Shown here piece after piece: positions 1 to 6,087 of a stretch of DNA of 6,148 nucleotides (positions within the stretch are counted from its first letter, which is position 1; every line of letters starts with the position of its first letter). The stretch comes from an uncultured Flavobacteriales bacterium. GTDB lineage: Bacteria; Bacteroidota; Bacteroidia; Flavobacteriales_D; Sanyastnellaceae. Position numbers and translations under genes: made by a program. Location: positions 1 through 6,148 of the forward strand of contig CAJXOV010000149.1 in the NCBI GenBank assembly GCA_913057815.1. The letters run 5' to 3'. The notes below the pieces were generated by a model that was not told the DNA's origin, did not search any database, and saw only the letters and a list, made by a program, of their open reading frames with translations.

Positions 1-23
1 ACTTTGGAGTAATAAATTAATCG

Positions 24-761
24 ATGTTAAAACTAAAACTACTCCTGATTTTAATATTTACAGGGGCACTATTGAATTTGCTTTGGTGTCAAAGCTCTGG
101 GTTTTTAGGACATAAATTTAACTTACAGGCTAATCTATCTCCTAATCTCGGAGTAAGGATATCATACTTGGAAGATATAGACGATAATATTTCTGATTAT
201 CTATTGGTTGGTGGAGACGATGGCTATAAACGTCTAAACTTATTAGCTTCTTTTGATGTTTCTGCGTCATATGTGATTTCTAGAAAAGGAACTTTAGGGG
301 TGGAATTCGACAAGTCTGTTTTTTTCGGAACATTTTCAAATAGGATGAATGATGGTTCAGGAACTTATTCAACGGAAGATTATTTAATACCATTCTCGAC
401 CAAAACTTATATGTTAAAATATGATTCTTACTCTGCTATAGCTCCTGTCAAAAGATATGTAAGGTTTGGGTTGGGTCTTATGAAGATTTCTTATGATGAA
501 AGAATTCCTTCGGATTTCGATCCTATTGAGAGCTATTTGAGAAATTTAGAAGAGACATTTCCGTCATTGCTAATTGGCTTTGGTGGGAATGAGTTTATAT
601 CTGATAGAATTTATATTAACTATGGAATGGACTTTTTATACAATAGTGCATTAAGAGATAAAAATGAAGTGTTTTATATTTTAGACTCAACATTCAATCC
701 GTATAGAATGGTTTGGTCAAACTTCATGGAAATTAATCTAGGAATAGGATTTAATATTTAG
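24..761 (+). CDS. Predicted outer-membrane beta-barrel protein (hypothetical)
   Basis: I do not recognise a specific family. The 245-aa product starts with a basic residue pair and a leucine-rich hydrophobic stretch (residues 1-22, ending LLWC before QSS), which reads as a Sec signal peptide probably cleaved before Q23. W at -1 makes a lipobox unlikely. The rest is built of alternating polar/hydrophobic segments that look like amphipathic beta strands, roughly residues 31-49, 69-100, 127-158, 177-208 and 232-245, and it ends in a short beta-like strand (INLGIGFNI). The stretch IAPVKRYVRFGLGL (139-152) resembles the repeated strand pattern of small Bacteroidota outer-membrane barrels. No cysteine or catalytic motif stands out. 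The ATG has no close Shine-Dalgarno (GGAG lies 14 bases upstream). It sits 3 bases before the M48 protease gene and is probably co-transcribed with it. Barrel assignment is inferred from pattern only; a soluble periplasmic beta protein is possible. Confidence 0.6.
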   Translation: MLKLKLLLILIFTGALLNLLWCQSSGFLGHKFNLQANLSPNLGVRISYLEDIDDNISDYLLVGGDDGYKRLNLLASFDVSASYVISRKGTLGVEFDKSVFFGTFSNRMNDGSGTYSTEDYLIPFSTKTYMLKYDSYSAIAPVKRYVRFGLGLMKISYDERIPSDFDPIESYLRNLEETFPSLLIGFGGNEFISDRIYINYGMDFLYNSALRDKNEVFYILDSTFNPYRMVWSNFMEINLGIGFNI

Positions 762-764
762 AGA

Positions 765-3077
765 ATGAGATTAATTTTTATCACGAGTATGGTGTTTTTA
801 TACGCTGCATCATTTGCGCAAGAGACGTATTGGCCGATGGAATCTGTTGGAGAAATACCTGAAGAATTTACCACATTATCTTCCGAAAAATACCAGGAAG
901 CAATTTCTGAATTGGATGGGTACTCTTCTCATGAATTGAGGGACAGAAAAGAGTTTTTGCTTCAAAGTAATTTTAGCATTGACGGGATGCTTCAAGGAGG
1001 GCAAGTTTTGTATAATGATTCAGTTACATCTTATGTGAATTTAATTGCTTCTCGGATTTTCGAGGATAATCCATCGCTCCCTCAGGATTTGAGATTTTAT
1101 ATCAGTCGGTCAACTAGTTCTAATGCATTCAGCACTAATCAAGGAATCATATTTATAACAACAGGGTTAATATCTCAATTGGAAAATGAAGCTCAATTGG
1201 CCTTTATAATGTGCCATGAAATATCTCACTATATAAAGAAGCATACCATTGAAGGCTATTTGGAGTCAAAAAACTCACTCAGAAATAACAGAACAAATAG
1301 CTTACGTCAATATGCTGCGTTGCTAAGTAACTATTCTAAAAGTCAAGAGCTAGAGGCAGATGAAGAAGGATTGAAGTATTTCTTAAATACAGACTATGAT
1401 TTTAGAGAGGCTAATACTGCATTTGATGTGCTTCATTACAGTTATTTACCATTTAATGAGGTGGAGTTTGATATTGACTATTTGACTCATGATGATTTTA
1501 TAGTCAGACCAGATTTGAAAATAGATTCTATTCTACCTATTGATGTCTTCAATGAAGATTATGATGATGAAGAAAGTTCTCACCCTAATATTTGGAAGAG
1601 AAAACAAAAGGTAAAGGAGCTTTTAAAAGACTCAGATAGATCAGGAGAAAAGTGGTTTATAGTGGGAGAAAAGAGATTTATAAGAAATAGAGACTTATGT
1701 AGAAAAGAGGGAATAAGGATAAATTTGATGCAAGGGCAATATTCTCAAGCTATTTATAATTCATTCTTAATGCAATTAAACGATTCGTTAAATGAATACT
1801 CACGATTAGCGACAGCTAAAGCTCTTTATGGCTTACAACAACATGATGCTTTTGGCGAGATAAGGGAGGTCTTACCTAAGACTAAATATATAGAAGGTGA
1901 AAGTAGTAGGTTGGTTTATTTTTTGAACGAATTAGAAGAAGAAGAATTAGCTGTTCTCGCTTTAGTGCATTTATTTAGTCTTCATGTTGATTATCCAAAC
2001 AATACCTATTACGAGGATTTGTATGAAGATTGTTTGTATGATATCGTTTTTGAGCAACACTTTCTAGTTTCGGATTTTGAAACTGAAGAATTTGAAGAGC
2101 AAACTCAAGTTCAGCCTAAAGAAGATGATAATGGAGAAGGAGATGTCGAAATATTAGAGACATTAGAATCCGATCCGTATGAGGCGAGGGAAAGGTCGGG
2201 GAAATATGGTAAAATTGAAGAGGCTAAGGAAGAGGTAGCTGTAGAAGAAGTTATTGGTGAAACAAAAGAATCTAAATTAGAAGATCCTTATAAATATTCC
2301 TTAGTGTCTTTACTTAATGATTCTCTTTTCTTTTCTAATTTCAGTTCTCACACTGAGGTTTATAATGAACAAAAAGAACAACAGGATAATTTGTCTAGTA
2401 AGGATAAATGGAATAAGAAAAAGTTAGAGAGTAAAATTATTAGTAAGAGAAATGCTAAAATCTTGAAAAATGGGACAAGTTTGGGCTTGGAGAATTTAAT
2501 AGTGTATGATCCTGAGATATTTAATTATAATAAAAAGTCTAAAATCGATTATTTAGATTCTGAAAATTCGGGTGTGTTTTTTAATGAAAAGCTTCAGGAA
2601 CATGCATCTTCTAAAGGATTAAACTATTCTTTTCTTTCGTTTTCTGATGTTGCTAATATTACTACAGATGAGTATAATTTAATTTCCAGGCTTTCTGCCT
2701 GGAGTTACGAAGCTACTCGATTAGAGTCTTTAGAAGTAGAAATGATTCCTTCTGAAACGGAATATGTATCTAGTATATCTGATGAAACAAATAGTCGCTA
2801 TGTGGTAATTACTAGCTTAAGTAATTATTTAGAAGGGAGAAATATTGATGCAAGCACATGGTTATACTCTGCGCTACTTTATCCTACTTTACCACTAACA
2901 ATAGCTCTTGCAGTGATTAAGGAAAAGCATAGCGTGCATTCTCTTAAGGTATTAGATTTAGAAACAGGAGAAGTCATTCATAGAAGTTTCAGAGATTTAA
3001 AGGTTAAAAAGTCTGAAAGAATCATTAATGGAGTTGCTTACGATACTATAGAACAGCTCTCAAGAGAAAGAAAATAA
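765..3077 (+). CDS. Secreted M48-family zinc metalloprotease with long C-terminal extension
   Basis: A 770-aa periplasmic M48-type peptidase (BepA/Oma1-like soluble class). Residues 1-18 are a signal peptide with a likely SFA|QE cleavage. The peptidase core spans about 60-290. NAFSTNQGIIF (120-130) is the usual strand ahead of the active site. HEISH (H151, E152, H155) supplies two zinc ligands and the general base. ELEAD (195-199) supplies the third ligand, E195. H273-P274, with R279 close behind, matches the conserved HP...R element of the family. Residues 300-430 are helical and may be TPR-like (QGQYSQAIYNSFLMQL), as in BepA. Residues 435-505 are low-complexity and very rich in Glu/Lys, probably a flexible linker. 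Residues 560-770 form a separate unassigned domain with a hydrophobic segment (697-718) and the phrase DLETGEVIH (731-739). It starts 3 bases after the barrel gene. By analogy with BepA it may act in envelope protein quality control; the substrate is unknown. Confidence 0.9.
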   Translation: MRLIFITSMVFLYAASFAQETYWPMESVGEIPEEFTTLSSEKYQEAISELDGYSSHELRDRKEFLLQSNFSIDGMLQGGQVLYNDSVTSYVNLIASRIFEDNPSLPQDLRFYISRSTSSNAFSTNQGIIFITTGLISQLENEAQLAFIMCHEISHYIKKHTIEGYLESKNSLRNNRTNSLRQYAALLSNYSKSQELEADEEGLKYFLNTDYDFREANTAFDVLHYSYLPFNEVEFDIDYLTHDDFIVRPDLKIDSILPIDVFNEDYDDEESSHPNIWKRKQKVKELLKDSDRSGEKWFIVGEKRFIRNRDLCRKEGIRINLMQGQYSQAIYNSFLMQLNDSLNEYSRLATAKALYGLQQHDAFGEIREVLPKTKYIEGESSRLVYFLNELEEEELAVLALVHLFSLHVDYPNNTYYEDLYEDCLYDIVFEQHFLVSDFETEEFEEQTQVQPKEDDNGEGDVEILETLESDPYEARERSGKYGKIEEAKEEVAVEEVIGETKESKLEDPYKYSLVSLLNDSLFFSNFSSHTEVYNEQKEQQDNLSSKDKWNKKKLESKIISKRNAKILKNGTSLGLENLIVYDPEIFNYNKKSKIDYLDSENSGVFFNEKLQEHASSKGLNYSFLSFSDVANITTDEYNLISRLSAWSYEATRLESLEVEMIPSETEYVSSISDETNSRYVVITSLSNYLEGRNIDASTWLYSALLYPTLPLTIALAVIKEKHSVHSLKVLDLETGEVIHRSFRDLKVKKSERIINGVAYDTIEQLSRERK

Positions 3078-3081
3078 TTGT

Positions 3082-3414
3082 CTAGTCATTGTTAATTGGG
3101 GCAAGTCTTACTTTTAGACCGTCAATTTCATGAGACAAGTGAATTTGACAACCAAGCCTAGAGTTTTCTTCTACAAAAAAAGCTTGATCTAACATATCTT
3201 CCTCATCGTCAGAAAGATCATTCAGAGTATGATCACTCTGAATGTACATGTGGCATGAAGCGCACATAGCCATTCCACCACAAGTTCCTTCAACAGGCAA
3301 TTCAGCAGCTTTGCAAAGCTCCATCATGTTCATTCCCATATCTGTAGGAGCGTCTAGTTCGTGATCTTTTCCCTCTCTATCCGTTACGGTTACTTTTATT
3401 ATGTTATCGCTCAA
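3082..3414 (-). CDS. [2Fe-2S] ferredoxin, adrenodoxin/ISC type
   Basis: A 110-aa soluble one-electron carrier. Four cysteines in the spacing C45-x5-C51-x2-C54-x34-C89 bind one [2Fe-2S] cluster. The loop CGGMAMCASC and the later RLGCQIHL are hallmarks of the vertebrate-adrenodoxin/bacterial Fdx branch rather than the plant type. C34 lies outside the cluster set. Residues 4-12 and 17-22 form the first beta hairpin of the ubiquitin-like fold. The start is TTG (3412-3414): no ATG or GTG lies between it and the preceding in-frame TGA, and the next Met (residue 26) would remove the hairpin, so TTG is the credible start. An A-rich leader (AAAAAATACACA) precedes it instead of a Shine-Dalgarno. It follows the NAD(P)H reductase gene by 15 bases, so the reductase is its likely electron donor. 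Acceptors are not shown by the window; Fe-S assembly or a dedicated oxygenase are possible. Confidence 0.94.
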   Translation of the reverse strand: MSDNIIKVTVTDREGKDHELDAPTDMGMNMMELCKAAELPVEGTCGGMAMCASCHMYIQSDHTLNDLSDDEEDMLDQAFFVEENSRLGCQIHLSHEIDGLKVRLAPINND

Positions 3415-3429
3415 TGTGTATTTTTTATA

Positions 3430-4437
3430 TCAAAATCCTTGAACACCATTTACAGTGGTGTATTTTAGGACTAAATTCTTATCTGGATTAATGCGTTTAA
3501 AAGCTGATTGAACCATAAGTGTAGCTTCATGAAACCCGCATAATATCAGTTTCAATTTACCTTCATAAGTATTTACATCTCCAATGGCATATACTCCAGG
3601 GATATTTGTTGAATAGTCTAACGTATCTACTTTGATAGCGTTTTTTTCTATTTCTAATCCCCAATCACCAATCGGTCCAAGTTTTGGAGAAAGCCCGAAT
3701 AATGGCACCCAATGATCTGTTTTTTCCGTGTACTCACCATCTGTCTTATGTTTGATAGTGATAGCCTCTAGCTTATCTTCTCCACTTAAACCAATTACTT
3801 CAGCATCGGTGATGAGTTTTATTTTCCCCTTTTCAGCCAAGTCCATCACTTTTTGAACACTGTCTAAGTGACCTCTGAAACTTTGTCTTCTGTGAACTAG
3901 AGAAACTGATTTAGCCACGCGCTCTGCTAAGTATATAGCCCAATCTAAAGCTGAATCTCCTCCTCCTGAGATAATTACGTCTTTACCTCTGTAAAATTCT
4001 GGGTCTTTAATTATATACTCAACTCCCTTGTCTTCAAATGAGGATAGATTTTCTATAGGCGGTTTTCTTGGTTCGAATGAACCTAATCCTCCAGCTATGG
4101 CTACTACTGGTGCTCTATGTTCAGTACCTCTGTTAGTAGTGACTATGAATTTATCATCATCCGTTTTAACTATAGTCTCAGCTCTTTCTCCTAAAGTAAA
4201 TTCAGGTTTAAATGGCTCTATTTGTTTCATTAAATTATCTACCAAGTCACCTGCTAGAATCTCTGGAAATGCAGGGATGTCATAAATTGGTTTTTTAGGA
4301 TAAATTTCTGAACATTGACCTCCAGCTTGAGGAAGAGCATCAATTAAATGACATTTTAGTTTCAATAATCCTGCTTCAAAAACAGTAAAAAGGCCACAAG
4401 GACCAGCTCCAATAATAATAATATCTGTCTCTATCAT
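3430..4437 (-). CDS. Ferredoxin/flavodoxin-NADP+ reductase, thioredoxin-reductase-like (type 2 FNR)
   Basis: A 335-aa FAD- and NAD(P)H-binding flavoprotein that moves electrons between NADPH and ferredoxin or flavodoxin. The FAD Rossmann motif GAGPCG is at 10-15. GGQCSEIYP (39-47) is the FAD-contacting signature of the YumC/Chlorobium-type FNRs. The NAD(P) motif GGGDSALDWA is at 158-167, and HRR (182-184) is placed to bind the 2'-phosphate of NADPH. GDVNTYEGKLKLI (286-298) is the second FAD motif. The redox CxxC that defines thioredoxin reductase is absent from the segment before the NADPH domain, which excludes a true TrxR. Length and the C-terminal TTVNGV tail fit type 2 FNR. It is the first gene of a two-gene unit with the [2Fe-2S] ferredoxin 15 bases downstream, its presumed partner. 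A -7-like promoter element lies about 22 bases upstream of the ATG. Confidence 0.92.
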   Translation of the reverse strand: MIETDIIIIGAGPCGLFTVFEAGLLKLKCHLIDALPQAGGQCSEIYPKKPIYDIPAFPEILAGDLVDNLMKQIEPFKPEFTLGERAETIVKTDDDKFIVTTNRGTEHRAPVVAIAGGLGSFEPRKPPIENLSSFEDKGVEYIIKDPEFYRGKDVIISGGGDSALDWAIYLAERVAKSVSLVHRRQSFRGHLDSVQKVMDLAEKGKIKLITDAEVIGLSGEDKLEAITIKHKTDGEYTEKTDHWVPLFGLSPKLGPIGDWGLEIEKNAIKVDTLDYSTNIPGVYAIGDVNTYEGKLKLILCGFHEATLMVQSAFKRINPDKNLVLKYTTVNGVQGF

Positions 4438-4446
4438 AGATGCACC

Positions 4447-4484
4447 TTAAATTTAGCACAAATTTAAATTTAAAATTTAGCAGA
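4447..4484. repeat. Imperfect 14-bp direct repeat flanking the reductase -7 box
   Basis: TTAAATTTAGCACA (4447-4460) and TAAAATTTAGCAGA (4471-4484) match at 12 of 14 positions and share the exact 10-mer AAATTTAGCA (4449-4458 and 4473-4482). The start-to-start distance is 24 bases. The two copies lie on either side of, and partly overlap, the putative -7 element at 4459-4466. The arrangement could be a pair of operator half-sites for a DNA-binding regulator, or simply a local duplication in AT-rich promoter DNA. Confidence 0.5.
4459..4466 (-). promoter_or_regulatory. Candidate Bacteroidota -7 element for the reductase-ferredoxin operon
   Basis: Read on the minus strand these bases are TAAATTTG, a perfect match to the Bacteroidota -7 consensus TAnnTTTG. 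A transcript starting a few bases downstream would have a 5' leader of roughly 15-18 bases before the reductase ATG at 4437. That leader carries AAGG about 7 bases before the ATG. No convincing TTTG-type -33 element is visible at the expected distance; the nearest is a degenerate TTC. In such AT-rich DNA a chance match is possible. Confidence 0.45.
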
Positions 4485-4517
4485 GAATCACTATTTATGA
4501 ATGAATCTACTATTTTT

Positions 4518-5792
4518 ATGAAAAAAAAATTAATGAAGTACGTTTTTATCGTTGTTTGTCTAGCTTTTATGTCTCCAGTGTTATCTCAGTGTGATGATGG
4601 AAGATATTTGGATTTGATTTTTCCGGAGGTAGATGTAGAGTCGGATATTCTTTATGGGAATAATTTGAATTACTTGAATGCGAGTACAGATTTATTCTTA
4701 GATGTCTATACTCCAGCCGGTGATGCTGAAGATATGAGACCGTTAGTCGTTTTTGCACACGGTGGTAGCTTTGTGGCTGGAAGTAAAACTGGAGATGATG
4801 TAGTCCCTTTATGTACTGATTTTGCTCGTATGGGTTATACTACGGCATCTATCCAATATAGATTAGGTATTCCCTTAACTACTGATTTAGAGTTGCCTGC
4901 TACTGAGGCGGTAGTAAGAGGATATCATGATATGAAAGCAGCTATTAGATTTATGAGAAAATCAGTAGCAGAAGATGGAAATCCCTACGGAATTAATCCT
5001 GATGAAATTTATATAGCTGGTGTTTCTGCTGGTGGGTTTATTACTCTTCATTTAGCATATATGGATGAAATTGAAGAGCTTCCGACTATTTTAGATCTTT
5101 CAGTGGATGGACTAACTGGTGGTTTAGAAGGTGATAGCGGAAATGAAGGTTATAGTTCCGAAGTGAACGGAGTTATTAATATATGCGGAGCTTTAGGTGA
5201 TACTACATGGGTAAATTCTGGAGATGAACCATTACTGAGTTTTCATGGGCCTTTTGATACTACTGTTCCTTACGGGTCGGAGACATTGACTCTACTTGGT
5301 TTTCCGGTTTTGGAGGTTGACGGATCGGCTAGTGTTAGTGAAAGAGCTGATGATATTGGATTACTTAACTGTTTTGAAATTTATGATGATCAAGGTCATG
5401 TTCCTCATGTTAATAGTGTCCAGTTTTATGATACCACTAGGGCTATTATGAGAAACTTTTTAGCCCATTTAGTTTGTTCTGAAATTGATTTAGACTGTAC
5501 TTATTCTCCAATAATAGATCTATCAATTGGTGAGAAATTGGAAAATGAAAAAGAGGTGTTGATCTATCCTAATCCTGCGAATAATAAGCTTTTCTTAAAG
5601 TCTGATGCGACTAATGGTTCTGTTGATTGTGTAATAACAGATTCTTTTGGTAGAGAAGTATTGAGAAAGGAAAATTTTCAACTGGACAATTCGCTTCCAC
5701 TTGATTTGAGTGGACTGAAATCAGGATATTATATCTGTACAATTGAAAATGGAGAAAGCGTAATAACCAAGAAACTTCTTATTACGAAATAA
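4518..5792 (+). CDS. Secreted alpha/beta-hydrolase (esterase/carboxylesterase-like) with T9SS type A sorting domain
   Basis: With the start at 4518 the product is 424 aa. MKKKLMKYVFIVVCLAFMSP begins a classic signal peptide cleaved near LS|QC. In-frame ATGs at 4440 and 4497 would put a non-signal-like extension encoded by promoter DNA in front of it, so 4518 is preferred. The alpha/beta-hydrolase domain (about 45-325) has HGGSF (81-85), the oxyanion-hole motif of the HSL/carboxylesterase group. GVSAGG (168-173) holds the nucleophile S170. The likely acid is D247 in GPFDTTVPYG and the base H294 in DDQGHVPH. Residues about 347-424 form a T9SS C-terminal sorting domain: VLIYPNPANNKLFL, then SGYYICTIENG and a final KKLLITK. 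The protein should therefore cross the outer membrane and be released or surface-anchored. The substrate (acyl/feruloyl/acetyl ester or lipid) cannot be told. Its 3' end overlaps the convergent nfu gene by 11 bases. Confidence 0.88.
   Translation: MKKKLMKYVFIVVCLAFMSPVLSQCDDGRYLDLIFPEVDVESDILYGNNLNYLNASTDLFLDVYTPAGDAEDMRPLVVFAHGGSFVAGSKTGDDVVPLCTDFARMGYTTASIQYRLGIPLTTDLELPATEAVVRGYHDMKAAIRFMRKSVAEDGNPYGINPDEIYIAGVSAGGFITLHLAYMDEIEELPTILDLSVDGLTGGLEGDSGNEGYSSEVNGVINICGALGDTTWVNSGDEPLLSFHGPFDTTVPYGSETLTLLGFPVLEVDGSASVSERADDIGLLNCFEIYDDQGHVPHVNSVQFYDTTRAIMRNFLAHLVCSEIDLDCTYSPIIDLSIGEKLENEKEVLIYPNPANNKLFLKSDATNGSVDCVITDSFGREVLRKENFQLDNSLPLDLSGLKSGYYICTIENGESVITKKLLITK
5718..5789 (+). other. T9SS C-terminal sorting domain, terminal half (within the esterase gene)
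   Basis: This segment encodes the last 24 residues of the esterase, including SGYYICTIENG and the basic end KKLLITK. Together with the YPNPA motif encoded at about 5565-5579 it gives the standard layout of a type A T9SS sorting domain: an opening YPNPa strand, about 50 intervening residues, then G-x-Y and a Lys-rich final strand. The domain is recognised by the PorU/type IX machinery and is usually removed on export. It is the strongest single marker in the window for a Bacteroidota host. Confidence 0.85.
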
Positions 5793-6042
5793 GCTCAGGA
5801 TTTACGGCTACTACTTTTTGAATTTCAGGAGCTGCAGATTTGATTGATTGTTCAACTCCAGCTTTCATTGTCATCATACTCATTGAACACCCTACACAAG
5901 TTCCATGTAGTTCTACTTTTACTATGTTTTCAGGTGTTATTTCAACTAAAGAAATATTCCCGCCATCAGCTTCTAGGTAAGGTCTAATTTTATCTAGAGC
6001 TTCAGTTACGCGGGATTCTAAAGAATTGGTTATAGCCGTCAT
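5782..6042 (-). CDS. NifU-like (Nfu) C-terminal-domain Fe-S cluster carrier
   Basis: An 86-aa single-domain protein of the NifU C-terminal family, which carries and hands on [4Fe-4S] (or [2Fe-2S]) clusters to target apoproteins. The family pattern is complete: LDKIRPYLEADGGNISLVEI (16-35), then GTCVGCSMSMMTMKAGVE (47-64), in which C49-x2-C52 binds the cluster at a dimer interface. No N-terminal NifU scaffold domain or A-type domain is attached, so it is a stand-alone Nfu of the kind common in Bacteroidota. A -7-like box ends 8 bases ahead of its ATG, and the gene upstream on the same strand stops 45 bases away, so it may have its own promoter. Its stop codon lies inside the end of the convergent esterase gene. 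Confidence 0.94.
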   Translation of the reverse strand: MTAITNSLESRVTEALDKIRPYLEADGGNISLVEITPENIVKVELHGTCVGCSMSMMTMKAGVEQSIKSAAPEIQKVVAVNPELIS

Positions 6043-6050
6043 TATACTCG

Positions 6051-6058
6051 CAAATTTA
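6051..6058 (-). promoter_or_regulatory. Candidate -7 element for nfu
   Basis: On the minus strand these bases read TAAATTTG, identical to the candidate box of the reductase operon and a full match to TAnnTTTG. It ends 8 bases before the nfu ATG (6042), so a transcript starting at the normal distance would be leaderless or nearly so (about 2-5 bases). No clear -33 TTTG is seen upstream. Alternatives are chance occurrence in AT-rich DNA, with nfu transcribed by read-through from the gene upstream. Confidence 0.4.
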
Positions 6059-6087
6059 GTGTTTATCTAAGGATGAGAAAGCCGCAG

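Larger units (their letters stand above)
4438..4517. promoter_or_regulatory. Divergent promoter region between reductase and esterase
   Basis: These 80 bases lie between the divergent starts of the reductase (minus strand) and the esterase (plus strand, preferred start 4518). The left half is almost pure A/T with reiterated AAATTTA units. It must hold the promoters of both genes, because each start faces outward. The minus-strand -7 candidate is listed separately. On the plus strand I see only weaker candidates such as TATTTTTA (4511-4518), which lacks the final G, so the esterase promoter is not resolved. If the esterase really started at 4440 or 4497, part of this region would be coding. 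Confidence 0.6.

Noticed and set aside
1..23. Promoter or end of an upstream gene ahead of the first gene
   Set aside because: TTTG at 3-6 could finish a TAnnTTTG box and the first frame reads Thr-Leu-Glu-stop, but too little sequence is present to support either.
24..95. Lipoprotein signal for the first protein (Cys22)
   Set aside because: The residues before the Cys are L-L-W; tryptophan at -1 does not fit a lipobox, so ordinary signal peptidase cleavage is more likely.
4028..4285. Plus-strand 85-codon open frame
   Set aside because: It lies entirely antisense within the reductase gene, whose protein is clearly conserved there; the translation has no recognisable features.
3430..4437. Thioredoxin reductase
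   Set aside because: The overall fold matches, but the catalytic CxxC before the NADPH domain is missing, and GGQCSEIYP plus the C-terminal tail fit type 2 FNR; the neighbouring ferredoxin supports this.
4518..4595. Lipoprotein signal for the esterase (Cys25, preceded by LSQ)
   Set aside because: Glutamine at -1 does not fit a lipobox, and proteins with a T9SS sorting domain use signal peptidase I.
4567..4758. Minus-strand 63-codon open frame
   Set aside because: Antisense to the signal peptide and first part of the esterase; His/Ser-rich composition is typical of a shadow frame.
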